DNA from: UBA6770 sp965660875 | Lineage (GTDB): Bacteria; Bacteroidota; Bacteroidia; Flavobacteriales_G; Salibacteraceae | Reading direction: 5' to 3' | Length of the DNA stretch: 64,000 nucleotides | Assembly: GCA_965660875.1 (NCBI GenBank) | Contig: CBFIBQ010000011.1 | Coordinates: forward strand, 1 to 64,000 | In this document: positions 34,733 to 43,651 of the stretch, piece by piece | Numbering within the stretch: the stretch's first letter is position 1 | How the letters are laid out: every line of letters begins with the position of its first letter | Program-made: the position numbers and the translations under genes | The notes under the pieces: model-generated | The model's database searches: none | Seen by the model: the letters and a program-made list of their open reading frames with translations, nothing else | Told to the model about the DNA's origin: nothing

Positions 34733-35923
34733 ATGATGCGAGGAATAAAGGGTACACTACTTCAATGTATTATCGTAACTTTCGTATTCGGTGCCTTCAG
34801 TAATTCAAACCTTCATGCCCAAACCAAATTCAAAGACAAGTTCAATATGAATGGCTATGTAAAGGATATGCATATCTTAAATATCTTCGACAAAGACTCC
34901 ACCATTCAGGACAACTTCATTCACAATCGACTGAATTTTAGATATTACGCCAACAAGAAAATAACTGCCGGCTTAGAGTTTCGAAATCGCTTTTTCTATG
35001 GAGAAGCATTAGAAGCAAACCCAATTTACAAAGACATTATCGGATATGATTTAGGACTGGTAGATCTTTCATTCAATTTATATAGTTCCAAATCCTTTTT
35101 GCTAAACAGTACAATAGACCGAGGCTGGGTGGATTATATGGACGACAATTGGAACATTCGAATTGGGCGCCAGCGGATAAATTGGGGCATTAATCTAGCT
35201 TGGAACCCAAACGATATTTTTAATGCTTACGATTTTACCGATTTTGATTACGAAGAGCGTCCAGGCAGTGATGCCATAAAAATTCAGCGTTTTTTAAAAG
35301 GCATGAATAATATAGAAGCCGTTTACAAATTCACGGGGAACTATGACACCGATATTTACGCTTTGAAATATGGTTTCAATAAATGGACATACGATTTTCA
35401 ACTGTTTGCTGCAAAAGCCGAAAAAGATGCAGCAGCTGGTTTGGGTTGGGCGGGAAGCTTGAAAAATGTTGGTTTTAAAGGAGAGGCTACTTACTTTCAT
35501 CCTTATGATCATTTAGACTCTGCTGCTGGTGTGCTTGGCACTGCTCTTAGCTTTGACTATACCTTTAGAAAAGGGATTTATATAAACTTTGGAACTCTTT
35601 TCAATAGCGCTGGACTAGACTCTCCGGATGCTATAGCCCAATCTGAAATTTTTGCCCAAGGAATTAGTGCAAAAAATCTCTCTCCGAGTCAATTCAGTTA
35701 TATAGGGCAGGTTTCTGGAAACTTCACTCCTTTATTGGGTTGGTCGGGCACTGTTATGTATTTACAAGGAGTAAACATTTTGTTCCTTATGCCCAGTCTC
35801 TCCTACTCGGTATCCAATTCATGGGACATTAATTTGTTGGGTCAAATTTATGCAGGCGAGCAAAACCAAGTATTCAAAAACTTGGGTTCCTCTGTGTTTC
35901 TTCGATTAAAATGGTCGTTTTAA
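34733..35923 (+). CDS. Outer-membrane beta-barrel protein of the TetR/ABC operon
   Basis: A 396-residue protein. The start at ATG 34733 is chosen because it gives a good signal peptide (MRGIKGTLLQCIIV... ending in NLHAQ); an in-frame ATG at 34682 overlaps the ATPase stop by 8 bp. The rest alternates polar and hydrophobic residues and ends in an aromatic residue (LKWSF), as outer-membrane barrels do. Segments such as IRIGRQRINWG and DFDYEERPGSDA recall DUF1302-type porins. Its place at the operon end suggests it is the outer-membrane exit of the system. Confidence 0.7.
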   Translation: MMRGIKGTLLQCIIVTFVFGAFSNSNLHAQTKFKDKFNMNGYVKDMHILNIFDKDSTIQDNFIHNRLNFRYYANKKITAGLEFRNRFFYGEALEANPIYKDIIGYDLGLVDLSFNLYSSKSFLLNSTIDRGWVDYMDDNWNIRIGRQRINWGINLAWNPNDIFNAYDFTDFDYEERPGSDAIKIQRFLKGMNNIEAVYKFTGNYDTDIYALKYGFNKWTYDFQLFAAKAEKDAAAGLGWAGSLKNVGFKGEATYFHPYDHLDSAAGVLGTALSFDYTFRKGIYINFGTLFNSAGLDSPDAIAQSEIFAQGISAKNLSPSQFSYIGQVSGNFTPLLGWSGTVMYLQGVNILFLMPSLSYSVSNSWDINLLGQIYAGEQNQVFKNLGSSVFLRLKWSF

Positions 35924-35966
35924 CTCATTTAGGCGAAAACTAATTAGGATTACCTGCATCAGAATA

Positions 35967-35980
35967 ACCCTTGCTAGGGT
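35967..35980. other. Small hairpin after the barrel gene
   Basis: ACCCT (35967-35971) and AGGGT (35976-35980) enclose a TGCT loop. There is no T-run, so a terminator role is uncertain. Confidence 0.3.
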
Positions 35981-36012
35981 ACTAGATATCTGTTTACAAC
36001 GACAATAAAAAT

Positions 36013-36020
36013 TATATTTG
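36013..36020 (+). promoter_or_regulatory. -7 box of the CHU_C surface-protein gene
   Basis: TATATTTG matches TAnnTTTG and ends 4 nt before the ATG at 36025, predicting a leaderless mRNA. The -33 element is weak. Confidence 0.5.
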
Positions 36021-36024
36021 ACCC

Positions 36025-39000
36025 ATGCGCAGTTTTTTTCGTGCTTACCCATTTATAATAACTTGCTTATTGCTAACGCTAAATGGTTTTGGACAGTTGT
36101 TTACAAACGCTGGCACTGATTTTTGGTTTGCGTTCACAGAAACTCGAGACAGGGCAAATGCAGAATACTGGGTAAACATTACCTCCAACGAAAGTAGCAC
36201 GGGCACAGTTGAAATCCCAGGTACAGGCTTTTCACAAAACTTTACGGTATCGCCCGGTCAGGTAGTAAAAATACCTATCCCATCCGCAGATGCCAACATA
36301 GTGGGTTCAGACATACACGTTGATCGAGCCATAAACGTTACATCCACTAGAGAAATTGTAGTGTTTGCAGTAACTCTGGCGAATGCTAGACACGAAGCTT
36401 CTTTAATACTTCCAAATTTACCCGGACCAAAACGCTATCGGGTCACCTCTCATATATCAGAAACGAGAAGCAATACATTATACGAATCCGAGTTTAATGT
36501 GGTGAGTGGCGGTGATACGGTTATCGTAGACATTACCCCAACGGCAAATATTGCTGGGGGGCGTGCAGCAAATGTCACGTACAGAGATACTATATTGCCC
36601 AATCACGTTTATCAAGCACAAGCGGATTCGGTCCAAGATGATTTGACAGGTACACTTATAGAGTCCGTTAATGGAAATAGCTTTTTTGTTTATGCTGGAA
36701 ATGTATGGTCCTCAGTAGTTTGTAGCCCCGGTACTTTAGATCCATTGTATGAGGCCATGATGCCTACCAATACTTGGGGAACAGACTACTTTGCTATTCC
36801 AACTCCAGTTATCAATCTAGATTACGTTAAAATTACTGCAGACCAAGATTCTACTGATATTTTTAAAGATGGAGCCTTAGTAGCTCAAATAAATGCAGGA
36901 GAATTCTTCGATGATACCATCACTGCTATTCACCATTACACAAGCAATAATTCTATTGCCTTAGGGCAGTTTATGGTAACTGGTCAAAATGGTTGTTCTC
37001 AAACCGGCACCGACCCTTCCATGATTATGTTAAATGCTACCGAGCAAATGTTCTTAGACTCCATTTCGTTTTTTGCTGTAGATACTAACCTCATCCAAAA
37101 CCATTATGTGCATGCACTCACAAGAACAAGCGATACCGGACTTATGTATTTGGATAGTGTGCAAATGATCGGCTGGACAACATTCCCTCAAAACACTGAC
37201 TTTTCCTATAAAACAACGAAGATTTCTGCGGGCTATCATCGGCTTGAAACTAAAGGCTGCGGTTTTATTGCTTACAGTATGGGATACGGTTCAGTTATAT
37301 CCTACGGTTATGCTGCTGGAGTTTCTTTAGTAGACTTGAGCAACACCATTCAATTTAGCAACGCCATTAACGGCAGCGATACCATTTGTTTAGGGGATAG
37401 TATTCAATTCAAAAGTGTTTCACTTGAACGCCCCTTGTCCTTTCAGTGGGACTTTGGAGATGGAACCACAGACACCTTAAAAGATCCCGTGCACGCATAC
37501 AGTCAAAACGGAACATACGTAGTGAGTTTAACCACTACCTACAGCTGTGGACAAGTTTCGATAAAAGATACCGTAGAGGTACCACCGGCTCCTATAGCCG
37601 ACCTTGGACCCGACACCACCCTATGTCAGGGAGACACCTTGGTAGTTAGTGTGAATACAAAGATTTTTGATGCGCTATGGAATACTGGTTCCACAGATAA
37701 AGACTTGAGAATATTTAATTCTGGAAACTATTGGGTACAAGTTTCAAACTTTTGCGGTTCTGGGTCGGATACGATTAACGTCAATATTTTAACCAATAAC
37801 TTAATTGACGCAGGCGAGGATACCTCGATTTGTCAATTTACACCTTACACCTTGGGAGGTGCCATAAATGGCACAAATGCACTAAACTTTGTTTGGTCTC
37901 CTGCGGTTGACTTAGACAGCTCCACTTCTGGAAATCCTGTGCTTATTCCCTCTTCTGCAGGTGCACTGAGTTATGTTGTTTCTGTGGTATCTGGAAATTG
38001 TAACTTATCAGACACTGTGGATATCGTTGTAAAAAGTAATCCAATAATTGAGGCGGGTGATGACATTGTAATTTGTTCGGATACTGCTGCTAATTTACAA
38101 CTAGGTGGGTCGCCTACGGGACCTTCTTCATCTAGCTATGTTTGGGGACCTGCAAATAAACTGGTGAATGCAAACAGCGCAAACCCTGTTACAAAAGATC
38201 CGTTTGAAAGAACGTACTATTTATTAGCAGCAGATACGAGTGGTTGCCAGTCAGTAGACTCGGTTAAAGTGAGTACATTCAGTATCAAAGTAGCCACAGA
38301 TGAAATAAAATGTGGAGGCGATACTGCCAAAATTAGTGTGTATGATGTAATTGGGTCAGCTCCATTTAGTTATAAATGGTCCCCCGAACGTTTCTTAAGT
38401 CAAGATTCTGCTGCTGCACCATTTGCATTTCCAGACTCTAATACTCAATTTACTGTTGTTGTTAGTGATTCATTGGGCTGTAAAGATTCTGCTGCGGTAA
38501 TTGTAAATGTAAGCGAAGCAGCAAACGCGTCGTTTTATAACACAGCCAAATCAGGTTGTGAAGACGGTATCATAACCTCATTTGCAATAGACTCTAGCGC
38601 ATTGAATTATACCTGGATATTAGACGGCGTTGAAATTGGTGAACAACGGGCTGTTTCATTTGATGCCACCCAAAGTGTAGATTACAACTTGCAGTTGGTT
38701 GTGCAAACCATAGAAAACTGTATCGATACCTCAATACAGATTTTGAATATTAACGAGACTGACTTATCGTTTAATTCCGATAGTATTGCCAATGTTTTTA
38801 CACCAAATGGAGACGGTATTAACGATTTGATAGACTTTTCGATGGGCAGTAACTTTGCCGACTGCAGCACGGTTTACGTTTATAATCGCTGGGGTGCTTT
38901 GGTATTTGAATCTATCAATGGATATCCGATTTGGGACGGCAGAACGTATTCTGGAAACATTTGCGACGAGGGCGTTTATTTTTACCGACTGGATGTAAAA

Positions 39001-39039
39001 GAAAAAAGCTACCAAGGTCACGTAACCCTCATTCGATAG
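36025..39039 (+). CDS. Large secreted protein: IgGFc-binding-like N-terminus, PKD and CHU_C domain
   Basis: A 1004-residue surface or secreted protein. The signal peptide covers about 1-23. Residues 28-400 resemble the IgGFc-binding N-terminal domain (TDFWFAFTE...). A PKD domain lies near 470-515 (WDFGDGTTDT...DPVHAYSQNGTYVV). Several Cys-paired, Ig-like repeats with 'D-x-T-L/I-C' starts follow up to about 900. The C-terminal 85 residues are the gliding-motility-associated CHU_C domain (NVFTPNGDGINDLIDF...YNRWG), a type B T9SS signal. It probably mediates adhesion; the target is unknown. Confidence 0.88.
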   Translation: MRSFFRAYPFIITCLLLTLNGFGQLFTNAGTDFWFAFTETRDRANAEYWVNITSNESSTGTVEIPGTGFSQNFTVSPGQVVKIPIPSADANIVGSDIHVDRAINVTSTREIVVFAVTLANARHEASLILPNLPGPKRYRVTSHISETRSNTLYESEFNVVSGGDTVIVDITPTANIAGGRAANVTYRDTILPNHVYQAQADSVQDDLTGTLIESVNGNSFFVYAGNVWSSVVCSPGTLDPLYEAMMPTNTWGTDYFAIPTPVINLDYVKITADQDSTDIFKDGALVAQINAGEFFDDTITAIHHYTSNNSIALGQFMVTGQNGCSQTGTDPSMIMLNATEQMFLDSISFFAVDTNLIQNHYVHALTRTSDTGLMYLDSVQMIGWTTFPQNTDFSYKTTKISAGYHRLETKGCGFIAYSMGYGSVISYGYAAGVSLVDLSNTIQFSNAINGSDTICLGDSIQFKSVSLERPLSFQWDFGDGTTDTLKDPVHAYSQNGTYVVSLTTTYSCGQVSIKDTVEVPPAPIADLGPDTTLCQGDTLVVSVNTKIFDALWNTGSTDKDLRIFNSGNYWVQVSNFCGSGSDTINVNILTNNLIDAGEDTSICQFTPYTLGGAINGTNALNFVWSPAVDLDSSTSGNPVLIPSSAGALSYVVSVVSGNCNLSDTVDIVVKSNPIIEAGDDIVICSDTAANLQLGGSPTGPSSSSYVWGPANKLVNANSANPVTKDPFERTYYLLAADTSGCQSVDSVKVSTFSIKVATDEIKCGGDTAKISVYDVIGSAPFSYKWSPERFLSQDSAAAPFAFPDSNTQFTVVVSDSLGCKDSAAVIVNVSEAANASFYNTAKSGCEDGIITSFAIDSSALNYTWILDGVEIGEQRAVSFDATQSVDYNLQLVVQTIENCIDTSIQILNINETDLSFNSDSIANVFTPNGDGINDLIDFSMGSNFADCSTVYVYNRWGALVFESINGYPIWDGRTYSGNICDEGVYFYRLDVKEKSYQGHVTLIR

Positions 39040-39072
39040 GTTCAGCTTCGCTCACCTAGCTTACTTATTTCA

Positions 39073-40050
39073 CTATAGTTGAGCCAATACATTATTCAGC
39101 AGAGATAGACTGTATGCATTTATTTTACTATGCTTTGGCATCCAACCCAGCAAGAACCTCACAAAATCTGCATATGCAACAGCGTAAAGGGACCGCCACT
39201 CCTCTTCCAGCGCATCGATTTCATATAGGGCATGTTGCTCGGTTTCTAACAATCTTTTTCTTAGTTCCAAAAAATAAACATCTAAAAAGTGCGGAACGAA
39301 ATTTTGAAGTTCGTCACCAGAAAGGCAACTACTCAAAAAATAAGCAACATCTTTAATGCCGCAACCGCCACCTACATACTGAAAATCAACCGCTGCTACT
39401 TTTCTGCTCTGCTCCGAGAAGCAAAAATTAGCAAGTTTAGCATCACCATGTACTATGGTTTTATACTTAGAGTCATTTAATAGATTATCTATAATTTGAG
39501 CCTTTGACCTAAGCTCGGGGTGTTCCAATTGCTCGAATTCGTCGGGTCTAGTAGCTAAGTTCCAATAGGTTCCAACCTCCCATAGCCCTTTAGCCTCCTG
39601 ATGAAGAAATGTGCTGTGGAAATTTGCCAACCATTTTAAGCACAATTCAATACTGGAGAAATCCACGGATTCCTTTTGCACTGGAAAGTTTGATTGCAGA
39701 TCTTCCATTATAATCCACTGTTGATCATCTGCTGCGTAGGATCCTAAAAATTCTGGCACTTTACATAGATTGCCACATCTTGTGCTCCAGTGCTCATACC
39801 AATGACTTTCTACCCTATACGATTCAACTTTGCGCTGATGAGAAAAGTTAGTATTCCAGCCTCTAGGGTGGTTTTTTACCTTGCTTAAGTCAATGGATTT
39901 AATTACAACGCTTTGAAAGCCTTCGTTATTGGTCAGTTTATACCGTGAAATATCCCCATAGTCACTCCACAACTTTTGAATGAGCTCCTTTTCGGAATAA
40001 CCGGACGCTCCTGTGCGTTTTAAAAAATAAGTTTCAAAGTCTTTATGCAT
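39073..40050 (-). CDS. APH/choline-kinase-like phosphotransferase
   Basis: A 325-residue small-molecule kinase-fold protein. The catalytic segment IVHGDAKLANFCF (H201-G-D203) and the metal-binding VDFQYVGGGCGIKDVAYFL are typical of the aminoglycoside phosphotransferase superfamily. The closest type seems to be the CHK/ecdysteroid-kinase-like group rather than resistance enzymes. The substrate is unknown. It is a single gene, convergent with the CHU_C gene. Confidence 0.8.
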   Translation of the reverse strand: MHKDFETYFLKRTGASGYSEKELIQKLWSDYGDISRYKLTNNEGFQSVVIKSIDLSKVKNHPRGWNTNFSHQRKVESYRVESHWYEHWSTRCGNLCKVPEFLGSYAADDQQWIIMEDLQSNFPVQKESVDFSSIELCLKWLANFHSTFLHQEAKGLWEVGTYWNLATRPDEFEQLEHPELRSKAQIIDNLLNDSKYKTIVHGDAKLANFCFSEQSRKVAAVDFQYVGGGCGIKDVAYFLSSCLSGDELQNFVPHFLDVYFLELRKRLLETEQHALYEIDALEEEWRSLYAVAYADFVRFLLGWMPKHSKINAYSLSLLNNVLAQL

Positions 40051-40131
40051 ATCAAGCGTTATAAGTGCAAAGAAACAGTTTTGTAATTGATATTCGGAAC
40101 GACTGAATCAACCTAAATCTCGATATTGGTT

Positions 40132-40139
40132 TAAATTTG
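40132..40139 (+). promoter_or_regulatory. -7 box of the methyltransferase gene
   Basis: TAAATTTG matches TAnnTTTG, 26 nt before the ATG at 40166. No clear -33 element. Confidence 0.45.
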
Positions 40140-40165
40140 AAGAAAGGTAAATCAGTAATAAAAGT

Positions 40166-40777
40166 ATGTGGGATAGTAGATACGGTGAAAAGGCTTATGC
40201 CTATGGAAAAGAACCAAATCATTTTTTTAAAGAAGCCTTAGGTGGTTTAAATCTCACTGGAAAAATGTTGCTTCCTGCTGAAGGTGAAGGTCGAAACGCA
40301 GTTTATGCCGCTCAGCAAAACTGGGATGTGTTTGCCTTTGATATGAGTATCGAAGGTAAAAAAAAGGCAATTTCATTAGCCGCTGAAAATGATGTCCATA
40401 TTAACTATGAAGTAGGAGAGTTTTTGGAATTGGAGGTCGTTAAACAAACCTACGATGCGGCAGCTTTAATTTATGCGCATTTCCCGCCTCACTTACTATC
40501 GACTTATTACAAAAAAGTTGCCGAACTGACAAAGCCGGGGGGCGTAATCATCTTGGAAGGGTTTAGTAAAGGACATTTGCCTTACCGATTGGAAAATCCA
40601 GCGGTTGGTGGCCCAGGAGATGAATCTATGCTATTATCAGTAGATCAGGTAAAAAAAGACTTCGTTGGTTTTGAACCGCTTTTACTCAACGAGGTTGAAA
40701 TTGAATTGCACGAAGGCTTGTATCACAATGGAATCGGAAAGGTGCTACGATTTATTGGCAGAAAACCAAGCTCATAA
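40166..40777 (+). CDS. Class I SAM-dependent methyltransferase (TehB-like)
   Basis: A 203-residue methyltransferase. The N-terminal MWDSRYGEKAYAYGKEPNHFF segment and the glycine-rich SAM loop LPAEGEGRNAVYAA are typical of the TehB/thiopurine-like group, here with E in place of the usual C/D. The acidic D of FAFDMS closes strand 2. It probably methylates a small molecule; the substrate is unknown. It stands alone between two minus-strand genes. Confidence 0.82.
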   Translation: MWDSRYGEKAYAYGKEPNHFFKEALGGLNLTGKMLLPAEGEGRNAVYAAQQNWDVFAFDMSIEGKKKAISLAAENDVHINYEVGEFLELEVVKQTYDAAALIYAHFPPHLLSTYYKKVAELTKPGGVIILEGFSKGHLPYRLENPAVGGPGDESMLLSVDQVKKDFVGFEPLLLNEVEIELHEGLYHNGIGKVLRFIGRKPSS

Positions 40778-40827
40778 AGAGTTCTTTGTGTCCAATTGAA
40801 CTAATGCTGCTAAATTTAACAACCCTT

Positions 40828-41268
40828 TTAATTTACCTTTTTTAGCGCCACTGCGTTCATGCAAAACCGCAGTCCGCTTGGTGGTGGGCCATCAGGAAAT
40901 ACATGTCCTAAATGCGCTTCACAAACGTTGCATGTGGTTTCTATTCGAGTCATTCCAAGTGTATTGTCTCTATTGTGTGCAATTGCATTTTCTTTGATGG
41001 GTTCAGTAAAAGAAGGCCAACCGGTGCCACTGTCAAATTTTTGATTCGCATCAAATAACTCAGACCCACAACAAGTGCAAGCGTAAATTCCAGGCTCAAA
41101 AACACTACAACTGTCAGAACTAAAAGCGCGTTCAGTACCTTTCAATCGAGTCACCCGAAATTCTTCATCCGTAAGTTGCGCTTTCCATTCACTTTCGGTC
41201 TTCTCAACTTTTGTATCCGGCTTTAAGTTGCCATCGGTTGCGTAATGCATTACATCATTCCAGTTCAT
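40828..41268 (-). CDS. msrB: Peptide-methionine (R)-S-oxide reductase MsrB
   Basis: A 146-residue repair enzyme that reduces the R form of methionine sulfoxide in proteins. Zinc is held by CTCC and CNVC pairs, the family core SGTGWPSF is present, and the catalytic C136 is in LRFCMNA. No signal peptide, so it is cytoplasmic. It is followed upstream by the T9SS endonuclease gene in the same direction with a 30-bp gap. Confidence 0.96.
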   Translation of the reverse strand: MNWNDVMHYATDGNLKPDTKVEKTESEWKAQLTDEEFRVTRLKGTERAFSSDSCSVFEPGIYACTCCGSELFDANQKFDSGTGWPSFTEPIKENAIAHNRDNTLGMTRIETTCNVCEAHLGHVFPDGPPPSGLRFCMNAVALKKVN

Positions 41269-41298
41269 ATAAGTAGTTTTAATGGTTTTGTTACAGCA

Positions 41299-42912
41299 CT
41301 ATTGCTTGGTAAATTTTCCCGTATATATTGGTTCACCTTCACTACGTATAACAATTGAGTAGACACTAGGTTTTAGTGAATGGACATCAATAAACTCATC
41401 TTCCAAAACATCAGTAATTAACTTTTCTCCTGTGAATGAGAAAATTTCAACTACACATTTCTCACGGTTTACAAGTTCAGTTGCAATTTGAATTGCATCG
41501 GTAGCTGGATTTGGATAAAGAAATAATTGATTGGAGTTTACTTGGGCTACGCCACTACCAACTCCCAAACCTTTGTAATTAAATTTCAACTGCTCACTTC
41601 CTGGCGCATCGGTTTCAATAATTAAATTATCATCAAATGCAGCTCTATCAGCTAACGCGCTGCCGAACCTGAAGGAAAGATACTTACCCGGTTCAATGGT
41701 CAGTGGAAACTGAATTTCTTTTCCTACCAATTCCATCTCTGATTTCTCAAAACTTACAGACTTAATAGAAATATCCCGATTGCCTCCATTGTAAAGCACG
41801 GCTTGTAAAGTTGCGGTATCAATATCACCAACCGTTAAATCTCGTAAGTTTCTACTCAATAAAAGCTTTTTAATTGCAGGTGCATTGGATGTTCCAGAAA
41901 CTTTCGTAATGCGCTCCAACAGTTGCGGGTAATCTACAAATGGACTCCTGTTTTTCTGCAAAGTAAAAATCGCATCATTTCTATCTTGTTCTTTTTGCGA
42001 CACAGGAAACTGACTGTGCCATGACCTAAGCACGGTTTCTTGTTTAGTCAAAAATGGAGTTCCACCGTCGTTAAAATCACCATGACGCAAAACAAAATAC
42101 AACATGGATCTCGCCACAGCCCCCTTATGGGCGTCTCGGGGTTCAAACTTGCCGCCTCCAGACTTTGATCCACCGTCTTGCCAACTGGCATTCGATACAA
42201 TACCAAACGGGTCATTACCTCTTCTGCTATTTGAGGTAGTTGTGGTAGGAAATAAATGATGAATATCGGATTTTTCCGGGTCTGTTCTACTAAAAAAACC
42301 TTGAGGATAGGTGTGTTCACAATTAAAATTCGCATTATTCGCACCGGACCTCGTGTTAAATCGAGCCTTCTTTCCAGTGTAAACACATTCTACTTCTCCG
42401 TTAACATTGTCTATGGTAGCGTACATATTATCTCTAGCTCTATTATAGCCCAAACTTGTAGTTCCGTTGTTTAAAAGCGTAGTTAAGGCCGTTTTAAGCG
42501 CTTCCTCAGACTTATTGCGGGTAGAGGAGTAATAGGTATTAGAAAAGGTTCCTTGTCCCTCAAGGGATACGATGGCTTCAACAGAATATTCACTCTCCAC
42601 AAGCAATATCCCCTTATGTATGATGTTTTGCTTCGGCTCAAAATTTACTTGAACTTGTCCAGTAAGCCCCGAAGGTGCTCCAATTTTTGATACAGAAGAT
42701 ACGGCTTCATTGAACCACTGCCCTCCCATTAAGGTAAAATAAGCGTAAACAGAGTCTCCAGAACCTTTGTAGAAAGTAGATGAGTTGTAAGTCACATTTT
42801 CGAACGTTGACGATTTTTCGTTTACCGATCCAAAATCAACATCAGTTTGGCCAAAGCTCAGGCCAGGTATAACCAGTAAGGCTAGTATGCTAAATCTCAA
42901 TTTGTAGTCCAT
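41299..42912 (-). CDS. Secreted endonuclease I with T9SS sorting domain
   Basis: A 537-residue nuclease. The start at ATG 42912 gives a proper signal peptide ending GLSFGQ; the longer frame to 42999 would hide it. An N-terminal choice-of-anchor/Ig-like region (25-120) leads to the endonuclease I domain, recognised by NCEHTYPQGFF, DIHHLFPTTTTSN and RRGNDPFG, a His-Cys-box-like site. A second Ig-like stretch and a type A T9SS domain (VNSNQLFLYPNPATDAIQI) follow. It should degrade extracellular DNA or RNA for nutrients. Its 5' end overlaps the MBL gene by 23 bp. Confidence 0.9.
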   Translation of the reverse strand: MDYKLRFSILALLVIPGLSFGQTDVDFGSVNEKSSTFENVTYNSSTFYKGSGDSVYAYFTLMGGQWFNEAVSSVSKIGAPSGLTGQVQVNFEPKQNIIHKGILLVESEYSVEAIVSLEGQGTFSNTYYSSTRNKSEEALKTALTTLLNNGTTSLGYNRARDNMYATIDNVNGEVECVYTGKKARFNTRSGANNANFNCEHTYPQGFFSRTDPEKSDIHHLFPTTTTSNSRRGNDPFGIVSNASWQDGGSKSGGGKFEPRDAHKGAVARSMLYFVLRHGDFNDGGTPFLTKQETVLRSWHSQFPVSQKEQDRNDAIFTLQKNRSPFVDYPQLLERITKVSGTSNAPAIKKLLLSRNLRDLTVGDIDTATLQAVLYNGGNRDISIKSVSFEKSEMELVGKEIQFPLTIEPGKYLSFRFGSALADRAAFDDNLIIETDAPGSEQLKFNYKGLGVGSGVAQVNSNQLFLYPNPATDAIQIATELVNREKCVVEIFSFTGEKLITDVLEDEFIDVHSLKPSVYSIVIRSEGEPIYTGKFTKQ

Positions 42913-43651
42913 CATAAGCAAGGTGTACATTATTGGGCAAAAGTTTTGTAACCTCATCATGAAAACCCAACAGATGAGATATGTGTGTAAAATAAGCACG
43001 CTCTGGTTTCAATTCTTCTACCAGTGCCAATGCCTCTTCTAAATTAAAATGGGAGTAATGCTCTTCAATTCTTAAACAGTTTAAAACTAAGACTTTAGCA
43101 TTTTTAGCTTTATTTTTTTCTTTAACTGAAATGGTTTTCGCATCAGTGATGTAAACAAGGTCTTTTACCCTGAAACCAAATACCGACAATTTCATATGCA
43201 TAACCTCTATGGGTAATACTTGTACACCGTTAACATCAAACGATTGATTCTCTATCTCATGAATAACTGCTCCGGGAGCACCGGGGTATTTATTCGCTTC
43301 GAACACATACGCATAATCCCTTTTCAAGGCTTCCGCTACTCTATCGGAGCAATATACCGGCATATCGCGCTTTTGCATAAAATTAAACGGCCTTATATCG
43401 TCAAATCCAGCTGTATGATCCCGATGTTCGTGAGTAAATAACACTGCATCAAGTTTTGATATGTTGTTGGTCAACATTTGCTGCCTAAAATCAGGACCAG
43501 TATCAAACACCAACGCACGGCCATCTACTTCTAGGTAGGCTGAAGTGCGCAACCTTTTGTCTTTTGGGTTATCTGAAAGGCACACGGGGTGTTTACTTCC
43601 AATTACTGGCACTCCTTGTGATGTTCCTGTTCCGAGAAAAGTCAATTTCAT
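42890..43651 (-). CDS. MBL-fold metallo-hydrolase (PhnP-like)
   Basis: A 253-residue metallo-beta-lactamase-fold hydrolase. The opening FLGTGTSQGVPVIG, the metal motif THEHRDHTAGFDDIRPFN, the VMHMK strand and the final THISHLLGF are those of the PhnP-like phosphodiesterase group. Members cleave cyclic phosphodiesters or tRNA precursors; the substrate here is unknown. It is coupled by ATGA to the glycosyltransferase upstream. Confidence 0.85.
   Translation of the reverse strand: MKLTFLGTGTSQGVPVIGSKHPVCLSDNPKDKRLRTSAYLEVDGRALVFDTGPDFRQQMLTNNISKLDAVLFTHEHRDHTAGFDDIRPFNFMQKRDMPVYCSDRVAEALKRDYAYVFEANKYPGAPGAVIHEIENQSFDVNGVQVLPIEVMHMKLSVFGFRVKDLVYITDAKTISVKEKNKAKNAKVLVLNCLRIEEHYSHFNLEEALALVEELKPERAYFTHISHLLGFHDEVTKLLPNNVHLAYDGLQIEI

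Noticed and set aside
42913..42999. Longer start of endonuclease I
   Set aside because: It runs deeper into the MBL gene and destroys the clear signal peptide that begins at 42912.
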